DNA from: Porphyromonadaceae bacterium
GTDB taxonomy: Bacteria > Bacteroidota > Bacteroidia > Bacteroidales > Dysgonomonadaceae
Reading direction: 5' to 3'
DNA: 64,000 nucleotides
NCBI GenBank assembly: GCA_022840285.1
Contig: JALHIE010000010.1
Span: 33,840 to 97,839 of the forward strand
A program made the translations under genes and the position numbers. Below the pieces are notes generated by a model, which was not told where the DNA came from, made no database searches, and worked only from the letters and a program-made list of their open reading frames with translations. Below, piece by piece: positions 49,601 to 57,390 of this stretch; position 1 is the stretch's first letter; each line of letters opens with the position of its first letter.

Positions 49601-51010
49601 ATGGAAAACAATACAACACGAAGAGATTTTCTCAAAAAATCATCACTGGCTGTCGCCGGAATATCTGTCACCGGAGTAGGAGTACCCCTGATTGACACAC
49701 GGAAAAGAGTTCTAGGTGCTAACGATAAGGTTCGGGTTGGATTTATTGGAGTCGGTAACCGTGGAACACAACTCTTGCAACTCTTCAGGGAGCAACCGGA
49801 TTGTGAGGTGGCAGCTCTGTGTGACGTATATGAACCTTACGTAACGAGAGATTATTCTGCTGTACTTGATCGTTACAAAAAAGATATGGGGACAAGAATA
49901 CCCGGGATGGGGGAGAATTTCCCAACAAGGGTTAAGCAGTATAAAGATTACCGGGAAATGTTGGATAACAAAAGTATCGATGCCGTTTGTATCGCAACAC
50001 CTGATCATTGGCACGCTTTACAGACCATTGATGCGATAAATGCGGGGAAAGATGTATTTGTGGAAAAACCATTATCAAAAACCATTGCCGAAGGTCGCAG
50101 GATGGTCGAAGTAGGCAACAGCAACCGACAAATAATAGCGGTGGGGCTAAACAGACGTGGAGCGCCAACTTTTCAACGGTTAGCTAAAGAAATTCCGGCG
50201 GGAAAAATAGGTAAAGTAACGTTTGCGTCGGCTTGTCATGTGAGCAACATGTATCCTAACGGTATTGGGAGATTGCAACCAGAAGCTCCACCAAAGGATT
50301 TTGACTGGGACATGTGGTTAGGCCCAAGAGCCTATCGGCCTTACCAGTATAATATCGCTCCCTACATGTTTCGATGGTGGGAAGATTATGCAAATCAAAT
50401 TTCTAATAACGGAGTTCATTATCTTGACTTGTTGAGGTGGCTTTTAGGTGAAGAGGCTCCGGCGGTCATCAGTGCACACGGCGGCAAATTTGTGGTTGAC
50501 GACGATCGAACCATACCCGATACTATGCATGTGACCTACGAATTTAAATCGGGAGTAATTGTTACTTTAACCATACTTGAAGCCAGTACCGGAACGTTTA
50601 TCCCTCACGGGTTCCTCGAATTGAGAGGAACAAAAGGGACACTCCATACAGGAGAAAATGATTACAAGGTTACTCCTGCCCGTGCCGGACAATTTCAGTC
50701 ATGGCAGCCCATGATTCAGCCTGAAGATTATTCTTTGGAGAAAGATGATACGTTGCTGATCGATGGCAGTTACAAGAATAGCGCATCAAGTCTTATCCGA
50801 AATTTTCTAGATTGCGTCAAATCACGTGAACAACCCTGGGCTACATTGGAGATTGGTCATCGATCCACCACTATGGCACATTTGGGGACAATCGCAATGA
50901 TGACGCGAGAAAGGCTGGAATGGGATGCGATAAACGAAAGATTTACCAATTCTGAGATTGGCAATAAATACCTTTCTTATGAATACAGAAAGCCTTGGAA
51001 ATTAGGCTGA
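49601..51010 (+). CDS. Tat-exported Gfo/Idh/MocA oxidoreductase
   Basis: The 469-residue protein has a Tat signal (NTTRRDFLKKSSLAVAG) followed by VRVGFIGVGNRGTQLLQLF, CIATPDHWHALQTIDAI and VFVEKPLSKT with the catalytic Lys. The C-terminal domain contains ISNNGVHYLDLLRWLLG. Two sections (about 90-125, and the FxxxxHVSNMYPNGIGR region) make it longer than the 441-residue members. It is probably the last gene of the nag-Gfo/Idh cluster; the next gene converges on it 18 bases downstream with no obvious terminator. Confidence 0.87.
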   Translation: MENNTTRRDFLKKSSLAVAGISVTGVGVPLIDTRKRVLGANDKVRVGFIGVGNRGTQLLQLFREQPDCEVAALCDVYEPYVTRDYSAVLDRYKKDMGTRIPGMGENFPTRVKQYKDYREMLDNKSIDAVCIATPDHWHALQTIDAINAGKDVFVEKPLSKTIAEGRRMVEVGNSNRQIIAVGLNRRGAPTFQRLAKEIPAGKIGKVTFASACHVSNMYPNGIGRLQPEAPPKDFDWDMWLGPRAYRPYQYNIAPYMFRWWEDYANQISNNGVHYLDLLRWLLGEEAPAVISAHGGKFVVDDDRTIPDTMHVTYEFKSGVIVTLTILEASTGTFIPHGFLELRGTKGTLHTGENDYKVTPARAGQFQSWQPMIQPEDYSLEKDDTLLIDGSYKNSASSLIRNFLDCVKSREQPWATLEIGHRSTTMAHLGTIAMMTRERLEWDAINERFTNSEIGNKYLSYEYRKPWKLG

Positions 51011-51028
51011 TATCGGATGGGATTGTAT

Positions 51029-52372
51029 TTAAAGTTTCATTTCCCAACCTTTTTGATATTTCCTGCTCCACAGTTTGCTTGCAGCACGATTGTTTAGGAT
51101 GTGGGCGTCGGCAGGATTCGTTTGGAATGTCGTTTTTGTGCGTTGGGCAATATTTCCTAAGTGTGCCAGGGTTGTGCTGATACATCCTACATTGATATCG
51201 GCATTTAATGCAGAACCTTTTCTGATGCCGTCCAAAAAGTTGGAGAAATGGAATGAATCCAACAACCGGGTAGGGTTTACAGTATCGCCGGCCTTGAAAC
51301 TCATTTCGCTGGTTACCTCTTTTACAAGCTTATTCTTCAGATCGTATACCTTGTAAGCGTTTCCTCCCCCGATCACCAGGGTGCCTGATTCGCCGTAGAA
51401 TGCACAACCTACCGACGAATCTTCAATATTGCGGCCATTACAACTCCGGCCTTCCCAGGTGATCAGCTTGTTGCCTCCAAATTCGAGATTCACGATCTGG
51501 GTGTCCGGGAACTCCCAGTCGTCACGATAAACGTATCTTCCTCCCGAAGAGTCAACATGGGTGGGGTAGGTCAAATCCATTCCCCAACGGAGAATATCGA
51601 GAAAATGCACGCCATTGTTGCCCGCTTCGCCGGTACCCCAGTTGTAGAACCAATGCCAGTTATAGTGGAGATAGTTGTCCTTGTAGCCGGTTACCCTCGG
51701 TGCCGGACCTTGCCACAGTTCCCAGTCGAGCCACTCCGGCGCAGCAGTGACGTTTCCTGTGCCAATCGATGACCTGTTATTTGCGTACCAGGCTTTACCG
51801 AAGTAAACGTTACCAATGACTCCCTCTTTTATTTCCTCTATGGCTTGGATTACATTTGGCCATGACCTGCGTTGCATACCTGTTGCAGTAACTACGTTGT
51901 ATTTTTTCACTGCCTGCATGAGGATCTCATCCTCTGCCGGATTGTGACTGGTGGGTTTTTCCAGGTAGACGTTTTTGCCGGCTTTCATTGCCATCAAAGC
52001 AGCCGGCGCATGCCAATGCTCGGGAGTAGCAATAAGAACAGCATCTATCTCTTTTATCTCAAGGAGACGGCGGATATCTTTCTCACCCCTTGCAGTATTG
52101 CCGGCAATCTTTTTCACGTTGGCTATGCATTTTTCCATAGCACGTCTATCCACGTCGCATACGTAAGCTATTTCACATCCTTTTTCCCGCGCAAAACCCT
52201 CCGATAAAGCATTTCCCCGTGAGTTCACGCCTATGGCTCCCAATTTTATTTTCTCGTTGGCCCCGACGATGTTGTTGTAACTCTTGGCGCTAAATCCTGG
52301 CAAAACGCCTCCAATGGAGACCAACGTTGTGCCAATGGCTGCTTTTCGGATAAATTCTCTTCTTGTAGTCAT
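51029..52372 (-). CDS. Tat-exported Gfo/Idh/MocA oxidoreductase (paralogue of 44400-45755)
   Basis: From the ATG at 52372 the protein has 447 residues and starts TTRREFIRKAAIGTTLVS, a Tat signal; the longer frame start at 52417 adds 15 residues that would bury the signal. IKLGAIGVNSRGNALSEGF, LIATPEHWHAPAALMAM and VYLEKPTSHN follow. Similarity to the gene at 44400 runs along the whole length, including WLDWELWQGPAPRV and KLWSRKYQKGWEM, so the two are paralogues in opposite orientation. It is transcribed alone, towards the cluster. Confidence 0.87.
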   Translation of the reverse strand: MTTRREFIRKAAIGTTLVSIGGVLPGFSAKSYNNIVGANEKIKLGAIGVNSRGNALSEGFAREKGCEIAYVCDVDRRAMEKCIANVKKIAGNTARGEKDIRRLLEIKEIDAVLIATPEHWHAPAALMAMKAGKNVYLEKPTSHNPAEDEILMQAVKKYNVVTATGMQRRSWPNVIQAIEEIKEGVIGNVYFGKAWYANNRSSIGTGNVTAAPEWLDWELWQGPAPRVTGYKDNYLHYNWHWFYNWGTGEAGNNGVHFLDILRWGMDLTYPTHVDSSGGRYVYRDDWEFPDTQIVNLEFGGNKLITWEGRSCNGRNIEDSSVGCAFYGESGTLVIGGGNAYKVYDLKNKLVKEVTSEMSFKAGDTVNPTRLLDSFHFSNFLDGIRKGSALNADINVGCISTTLAHLGNIAQRTKTTFQTNPADAHILNNRAASKLWSRKYQKGWEMKL

Positions 52373-52472
52373 GATAATATTTTTAGAAAAACACGTTTGA
52401 ATTTGGCAAAAATACAAAATTAATTGGCAACGGTTTTTCTATTTACGTTTGATTATCATCAAAAAACGCAAA

Positions 52473-53003
52473 TTATTTCTTCTCCACGAAAGTCCTTACA
52501 ATGCCTTCATCAGGCGCGAGCATCGTCACGCTGTAACCTTTCTTTTGTAGCAAATCGATTAGAGGGGTAGGAGGAAACGAAGAGATAAATTCCATACAAT
52601 CTCCCTGTCTCAATTTATTGACGAGAGCAAGCACCTGGTCTTTAGGATGATTGCCAGCTTCAATGATGGGACGGACATCCAACCTGTGTGTAATGGCCGC
52701 TGGGGGTGTTTTTTCCGAAAAAGGGATGTGAATATCTTCACTGCCAGGACAAAAACTTTTTCCAAGCGGCAGTTGTCCTGCTTCCTTCCTGAGCGCATCA
52801 ACCATCTCCACGATACTCACGCCTCCCACTTTTGCCGCTTGCTGCAATGAGGTTACTTTTGCTACCGTTTTTCGCAATACCGGATTCTTTAACGCGGCAA
52901 AAGCGGGAGAGAAATCTTTCAAAAGCTCTTCCAGTTGCGGAAATTCTTTCAGTAAGTCAGCAACTTTGGTGTCGGGAGTGATGTCGGATTTATTTGTGTT
53001 CAT
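52473..53003 (-). CDS. DUF1858 / DUF2249 two-domain protein
   Basis: The 176-residue protein has an N-terminal DUF1858 domain (residues about 8-70: ITPDTKVADLLKEFPQLEELL ... VGGVSIVEMVDALRKE) and a C-terminal DUF2249 domain (about 105-172: RLDVRPIIEAGNHPKDQVL, GYSVTMLAPDEGIVRTF). These domains recur beside hemerythrin and DUF438 proteins in nitric oxide response loci; DUF2249 is TusA-like in fold. It overlaps the DUF438 gene by 14 bases, so translation is coupled. It is the last gene of the cupin-DUF438 operon. Confidence 0.85.
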   Translation of the reverse strand: MNTNKSDITPDTKVADLLKEFPQLEELLKDFSPAFAALKNPVLRKTVAKVTSLQQAAKVGGVSIVEMVDALRKEAGQLPLGKSFCPGSEDIHIPFSEKTPPAAITHRLDVRPIIEAGNHPKDQVLALVNKLRQGDCMEFISSFPPTPLIDLLQKKGYSVTMLAPDEGIVRTFVEKK

Positions 53004-54225
53004 ATGAAAGCAGTCGCTGGTCGCCTCCCAGTTTTCTCATTTGTGTGATGTCCTGCGTCACTTCCACAACCCCCAGGTACTCCCCCTCTTTACCGCGAAC
53101 GGCCGAGTATTCGATATAGATGAACCGCCCCATGAAATTCGACATCCAGAAAACGGCTTTGTTTTCTTTCCCGCTTTTGAAATCGGAAAGTATTTGCTCT
53201 ACCACGTGAACGCTTCCCGGAGGGTGGCACATCCGTACATCGCGTCCGATAATGGAACGGTTCCGTTCGAAAACCCTGTTGGGGCTGTGTGAAAAGAAAC
53301 GCACCTTATCGTTTTTGTCCACAAATGTAATGTCGATAGGAAGATGTAAGAAAAGGGCCTCCAGCTCGGCGAGACTGAATGCACCGGAGGAAAGACGTAT
53401 GGCATCGGCGGTCACGTATTCCTGTTTTTCAGCTCTCATACCCGACGGTTGCCATTCGTCTTCCGGGTCAAATAGGCAGTAACCGAAGTCAGGTGTTTCC
53501 TGGTAGACCTTGTGCCATTCCTCTTCGGTTAACGTGTCCATAGCCATTGGAAACAGTATCTCCTCTTCTTTCATGATCATTCCGTCCAGCATCTCAACGG
53601 TGGGAGCCAGAACGAGCTGAACAACGGACTTCATTTCTTCTGACGTTGATACGGGTGATTCAAGCGCTTCGAAAACGTTTTTTAATAAGCCCCTGATTTC
53701 GTCGTGTTTACCCCACATCACTTTGGGCGGGCCCGTGATGAGGTGTTTTTCCAAAAAAGGAAAAAGCAGGTATTCCTTCCGTTTGTAGTGTTTGTCTACA
53801 TCGGATAAGTTGTTGAATATCGTACGAAGCTGTAGTATATATCCCGGCAGTTGTTTGTCGTTTAAATCATTGACGTTTTCAAACAATCCGGCAATTTTAA
53901 TTACTTCTCTTTTTAATGCCAGGTTTTCTTTTTTGAATGTGTCCACCGGATGTCCTGCGGGAATGGATTTGGCTCCACCCAAATCGATACTGCCGTCAAG
54001 CACAGCCGTATGCAAATCGCAAAAATCGAGAATTTCTTCCTCGGTAAGCGCGTCGCTGTTGATGAGTTCCTGCTCTACTTCCACCACTTCGTTGTATGGG
54101 ATGTTACGGAGCACTTCGATAAGTCGCTGCCGCAGCACTTCGGGATTTTCTCCATCGTGCAAACGGAGGAGAAGATGTCGTAGCAGCTCTTTGCGCTGCG
54201 ACGAATTGTTGATTACTTCGCTCAT
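52990..54225 (-). CDS. DUF438-hemerythrin-PAS protein
   Basis: The 411-residue protein has DUF438 (residues about 15-90: RHLLLRLHDGENPEVL ... FCDLHTAVLDGSIDL), a hemerythrin-like four-helix bundle with ligand residues in DKHYKRKEYLLFPFLEKH, MWGKHDEIRGLL and MKEEEILFPMA, and a C-terminal PAS domain (about 285-400: PIDITFVDKNDKVRFFSHS, FIYIEYSAVRGKEGEYLGVVEVTQD). The non-heme diiron site and PAS suggest a cytoplasmic sensor or repair factor for oxygen or nitric oxide. It starts three bases after the cupin stop and overlaps the DUF2249 gene by 14 bases. Confidence 0.9.
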   Translation of the reverse strand: MSEVINNSSQRKELLRHLLLRLHDGENPEVLRQRLIEVLRNIPYNEVVEVEQELINSDALTEEEILDFCDLHTAVLDGSIDLGGAKSIPAGHPVDTFKKENLALKREVIKIAGLFENVNDLNDKQLPGYILQLRTIFNNLSDVDKHYKRKEYLLFPFLEKHLITGPPKVMWGKHDEIRGLLKNVFEALESPVSTSEEMKSVVQLVLAPTVEMLDGMIMKEEEILFPMAMDTLTEEEWHKVYQETPDFGYCLFDPEDEWQPSGMRAEKQEYVTADAIRLSSGAFSLAELEALFLHLPIDITFVDKNDKVRFFSHSPNRVFERNRSIIGRDVRMCHPPGSVHVVEQILSDFKSGKENKAVFWMSNFMGRFIYIEYSAVRGKEGEYLGVVEVTQDITQMRKLGGDQRLLSYEHK

Positions 54226-54228
54226 GGG

Positions 54229-54552
54229 TTATTGTTTTATCATTGTCAACACCATTTTAAACGGCTCAATAGCGTGGAGTGCATGAGGAAGACCGGCAGG
54301 CATAATGATGCATTCCCCTTTTTTCAAGTGGTGAGGATAACCGTCTATGCGAATTTCCGCCTCACCGTCCAGCAGATGTACCATTGCATCATAAGGCGAG
54401 GTGTGTTCCGTCAGTCCCTGGTCTTTATCGAATGAAAACAGCGTGACGTTTCCCGATTGCTTTTTTATAACTTGCTTGCTGATAACGCCTCCTGAAGAAT
54501 ACTCAATGGAATTTTCCATTGAGAAGATTTTTGCTGGTTCAAAAATTGCCAT
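54229..54552 (-). CDS. Cupin domain protein
   Basis: The ATG at 54552 gives a 107-residue protein with one cupin barrel: LFSFDKDQGLTEHTSPYDAMVHLLDGEAEIRI (motif 1 with metal-type His/Asp residues) and KKGECIIMPAGLPHALHA (motif 2, His ligands). Function is unknown. It is the first gene of an operon with DUF438 and DUF2249 proteins. A perfect 24-bp palindrome lies 53-76 bases upstream of the ATG, and the gene starts 118 bases after the end of hcp. Confidence 0.87.
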   Translation of the reverse strand: MAIFEPAKIFSMENSIEYSSGGVISKQVIKKQSGNVTLFSFDKDQGLTEHTSPYDAMVHLLDGEAEIRIDGYPHHLKKGECIIMPAGLPHALHAIEPFKMVLTMIKQ

Positions 54553-54579
54553 GATTATTTTAATTGATGATTGATACTG

Positions 54580-54587
54580 CAAAGATA
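54580..54587 (-). promoter_or_regulatory. -7 promoter box of the cupin-DUF438 operon
   Basis: On the minus strand this reads TATCTTTG, the Bacteroidetes -7 consensus, 28 bases before the cupin ATG. No TTTG -33 element lies at the proper spacing; the HcpR-type palindrome occupies that place. Confidence 0.65.
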
Positions 54588-54604
54588 TTATTTAGATTGA
54601 AACT

Positions 54605-54628
54605 AAACTGTAACCCGGGTTACAGTTT
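54605..54628 (-). promoter_or_regulatory. HcpR-type operator upstream of the cupin operon
   Basis: A perfect 24-bp palindrome with half-sites AAACTGTAACCC and GGGTTACAGTTT. The core TGTAAC-N4-GTTACA is the CRP/FNR-family (HcpR) site type, and a matching site lies before hcp. Its centre is 36.5 bases upstream of the final G of the -7 box, near -41.5 from the predicted start, typical of class II activation. Confidence 0.75.
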
Positions 54629-54669
54629 GGAATTTTTTTTTGACACCTTTAGTTTTTTGAGTATTCATG

Positions 54670-56340
54670 TTATTTGCACTCCATCGTTTCGAGGAGCAGC
54701 TTCATATCTTCGTCCACGCTTGTAATTCCCGAAATTCCAAAGTTGTTTACCAGTACATTCACCACGTTGGGTGAAAGGAATGCAGGAAGGGTCGGTCCCA
54801 GGTGGATGTTCTTTACTCCCAAATAGAGCAGGGCCAGCAAAACAATTACCGCTTTTTGTTCGTACCAGGCAATGTTATAGGCGATGGGCAGGTCATTCAA
54901 ATCGGTTAAACCCAAGGCTTCTTTCAAAGCGAGCGCGATTTTCACGAGGGAGTAGCTGTCGTTACACTGTCCGGCGTCAAGTATACGGGGAATACCGTTG
55001 ATGTCGCCCAACGGTAACTTGTTGTACCGGTATTTGGCGCAACCGGCGGTTAAGATAACTGTATCTCCAGGCAGTTTTTGAGCGAACTCGGTATAATAGT
55101 TTCTTCCGTTCATTCTTCCGTCGCATCCGCCCATCACAAAGAATTTGCGAATGGCACCGGTTTCCACTGCCTCAACCACTTTGTCAGCAAGTGCAATGAC
55201 CTGATTGTGCGCGAATCCGCCTACAATCTCACCCGTTTCGATTTCTTTGGGAGCAGCACATCTTTTGGCATGTTCGATCATTGCAGAAAAGTCTTTTGGT
55301 TGTCCCTCCTTTCGGTCTCCGATATGCTTGAAACCATCAAACCCTGATGCCCCTGTCGTATACACCCTGTCGGTATATGTAGATGATTTTCGGGGTGGGA
55401 CAATGCAGTTGGTTGTAAACAGGATAACCCCGTTGAAATTTTCGAAATCTTCGGTCTGGTGCCACCAGGAGCTTCCGTAATTACCCACGAAGTGGCTGTA
55501 TTTCTTAAATGCCGGATAGTAGTTTGCCGGAAGCATTTCGCTGTGTGTGTAAACATCTACTCCTGTTCCTTCGGTTTGTTTCAGCAACTCTTCCATATCC
55601 TTTAAGTCGTGTCCGCTGATAAGGATTCCCGGATTGTTACGTACGCCAAGGTTTACTTTTGTGATTTCCGGATTTCCGTAACTCGATGTGTTTGCCCTAT
55701 CCAGCAACGCCATCACCTGTACGCCGTATTTTCCGGTTTCGAGAACCAGTGCAGTCAACTCGTCAACCGAAAGGGAGTCGTCGGTTGTGGCGACCAGTGC
55801 ACGTTGCATAAATGCGAAGATCTCGTTTTCTTCATGACCAAGATTAAAAGCGTGCTCAGCATAAGCAGCTATTCCTTTCAGTCCGTAAATGGTGAGTTCG
55901 CGAAGTGAGCGTACATCTTCATTTTTTGTAGTCAGCACACCCACCTCTAATGCTTTTTCTGTTATTTCGGCTTCGGTTTCTCCCACCCAGAGGGCACCGT
56001 CAAAAGTGATCCCATCAATGTTCCCGCCTGCGTTTGTCAGGCGTTCCTTTGCTGCATTCCTCATTTCGAAAGCCATCAGCAGGCGTGTAGTAAACCGGCT
56101 TTTGTCGAAATTAGCATTCGTAATGGTCATAAACAAGCTGTCGGTAATGAACTTGTTGATCTGCGGAATTTCAATTCCATATTTTCTCAACGGAACGGTA
56201 TAGTGCGAAATCCCCTTGCACAAGAACAACAACAGATCCTGAAGATTGGCCACATCCGCAGTTTTTCCACATACCCCCTTAACGGTGCAACCTTCGTTTT
56301 TTGCTGCTTCCTGACATTGAAAACAAAACATTTTATCCAT
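54670..56340 (-). CDS. hcp: Hydroxylamine reductase (hybrid cluster protein)
   Basis: From the ATG at 56340 the protein is 556 residues (the upstream start at 56379 adds a non-conserved leader). The N-terminal cysteines Cys6, Cys9, Cys18 and Cys24 follow the CX2CX8CX5C pattern of class I/II Hcp proteins, and the hybrid-cluster segments include [30 protein letters not shown] and [12 protein letters not shown]. Hcp reduces nitric oxide or hydroxylamine and also S-nitrosylates proteins in anaerobes. It has an HcpR-type operator 66-81 bases upstream and is divergent from the regulator gene. Confidence 0.95.
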   Translation of the reverse strand: MDKMFCFQCQEAAKNEGCTVKGVCGKTADVANLQDLLLFLCKGISHYTVPLRKYGIEIPQINKFITDSLFMTITNANFDKSRFTTRLLMAFEMRNAAKERLTNAGGNIDGITFDGALWVGETEAEITEKALEVGVLTTKNEDVRSLRELTIYGLKGIAAYAEHAFNLGHEENEIFAFMQRALVATTDDSLSVDELTALVLETGKYGVQVMALLDRANTSSYGNPEITKVNLGVRNNPGILISGHDLKDMEELLKQTEGTGVDVYTHSEMLPANYYPAFKKYSHFVGNYGSSWWHQTEDFENFNGVILFTTNCIVPPRKSSTYTDRVYTTGASGFDGFKHIGDRKEGQPKDFSAMIEHAKRCAAPKEIETGEIVGGFAHNQVIALADKVVEAVETGAIRKFFVMGGCDGRMNGRNYYTEFAQKLPGDTVILTAGCAKYRYNKLPLGDINGIPRILDAGQCNDSYSLVKIALALKEALGLTDLNDLPIAYNIAWYEQKAVIVLLALLYLGVKNIHLGPTLPAFLSPNVVNVLVNNFGISGITSVDEDMKLLLETMECK

Positions 56341-56376
56341 AATACTTTTTATTTTTATTGTTACTGTTTGGTGGAA

Positions 56377-56384
56377 CAAAGGTA
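56377..56384 (-). promoter_or_regulatory. -7 promoter box of hcp
   Basis: On the minus strand this reads TACCTTTG, matching TAnnTTTG, 37 bases before the hcp ATG. As at the cupin promoter, no good -33 box is present and an operator palindrome lies at the same distance. Confidence 0.65.
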
Positions 56385-56405
56385 GTCCGAAGAATCATGA
56401 ACTTT

Positions 56406-56421
56406 TGTAACCCAGGTTACA
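56406..56421 (-). promoter_or_regulatory. HcpR-type operator upstream of hcp
   Basis: TGTAACCCAGGTTACA is palindromic apart from the centre and shares its core with the 24-bp palindrome at 54605-54628. The centre is 36.5 bases from the G of the hcp -7 box, the same geometry as at the cupin promoter. Confidence 0.75.
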
Positions 56422-56573
56422 CGACTTTTTTTTAGGTAATTTTAAATAATTCCTCTTGTTCACACTTTTTGCCACCGAGAGAACCCGTAAAACGCCATAA
56501 GGTCCCGTATTCTTATGCTCTGGTTTGGGCAAAAAACATCCAAAACCTAAATCCTGCAGTAAATAAAAGTTTT

Positions 56574-56604
56574 TTTGATTTTTGTGGGGATTTAATTAAT
56601 TTTG
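56574..56604 (+). promoter_or_regulatory. Promoter of the HcpR-like regulator
   Basis: TTTG at 56574-56577, a 19-bp spacer and TAATTTTG at 56597-56604 match the Bacteroidetes consensus, with the ATG 24 bases further on. No TGTAAC palindrome overlaps this promoter, so it is not obviously autoregulated. Confidence 0.6.
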
Positions 56605-56627
56605 TTTTCCAAACAAATACTGATTGA

Positions 56628-57290
56628 ATGTACAAACCAACACTATCTGATTGTCCGCTGTTTTCCGGAATGGACGATAAAATACTCGAGGATTTTATAT
56701 CCGAAACAGTGTCTGAAATCCGGACTTTTCAGAAAGGCGAACACGTGGTTAGGCAGGGAGATCCTATCGCTTTTTTGTACTTGTTGACAGAAGGAATTGT
56801 ACGAACTGAAATGATTACAGCGGAAGGTAATTTAGTGGAAATTGAATTTATAGAGGCCGTTCGTCCATTAGCTCCTGCATTTATTTTTTCCGATCGACAC
56901 AGGTTTCCTGTGGATGCCATTGCTATGGAAAGTACGGTTATTTATATGATTCCAAAATCTGTTTTCCTGAAAGAGATGATGTTGAACGAAACATTGTTGA
57001 GAAATTTCTTGAAGCTGAATTCCAACATGACTGTATTCTTGTCGGGAAAAGTTAAAATGCTTTCCATTAAAAGTTTGCGTGCGAAGCTCTCTTTGTATAT
57101 TTTGGAGAATACCTCCCCCGATCAGGACAGTTTCTTTTTAAAGCGTACTCAGACGCAATTGGCTGAATATTTTGGTGTTCAGCGACCGTCCCTTGCACGG
57201 ACCATCGGAGAAATGATCAATGATGGCGTCATTTCTTTATACAAAAAGGAGTTAAGGGTATTGGACCGGAAAAAATTAGAGCATTATTGA
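56628..57290 (+). CDS. CRP/FNR-family regulator, HcpR-like
   Basis: The 220-residue protein has an N-terminal cyclic-nucleotide-binding-like beta roll (about 5-125) and a C-terminal winged helix (about 150-215, recognition helix in RTQTQLAEYFGVQRPSLARTIGEM). There are no FNR-type cysteine clusters. Position divergent from hcp and the two CRP-like palindromes support assignment as HcpR, which senses nitric oxide in Bacteroidetes such as Porphyromonas, in several cases through heme. It should activate hcp and the cupin-DUF438 operon. Confidence 0.85.
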   Translation: MYKPTLSDCPLFSGMDDKILEDFISETVSEIRTFQKGEHVVRQGDPIAFLYLLTEGIVRTEMITAEGNLVEIEFIEAVRPLAPAFIFSDRHRFPVDAIAMESTVIYMIPKSVFLKEMMLNETLLRNFLKLNSNMTVFLSGKVKMLSIKSLRAKLSLYILENTSPDQDSFFLKRTQTQLAEYFGVQRPSLARTIGEMINDGVISLYKKELRVLDRKKLEHY

Positions 57291-57390
57291 AGCATTTTTC
57301 CGCATTAAATGGGCATATATTTGAAATTATCCGTTATATTTGTAAAGTTTAAAGAAAAAAGTTATACTTGAAAAATTTTATCTAAAAGTC

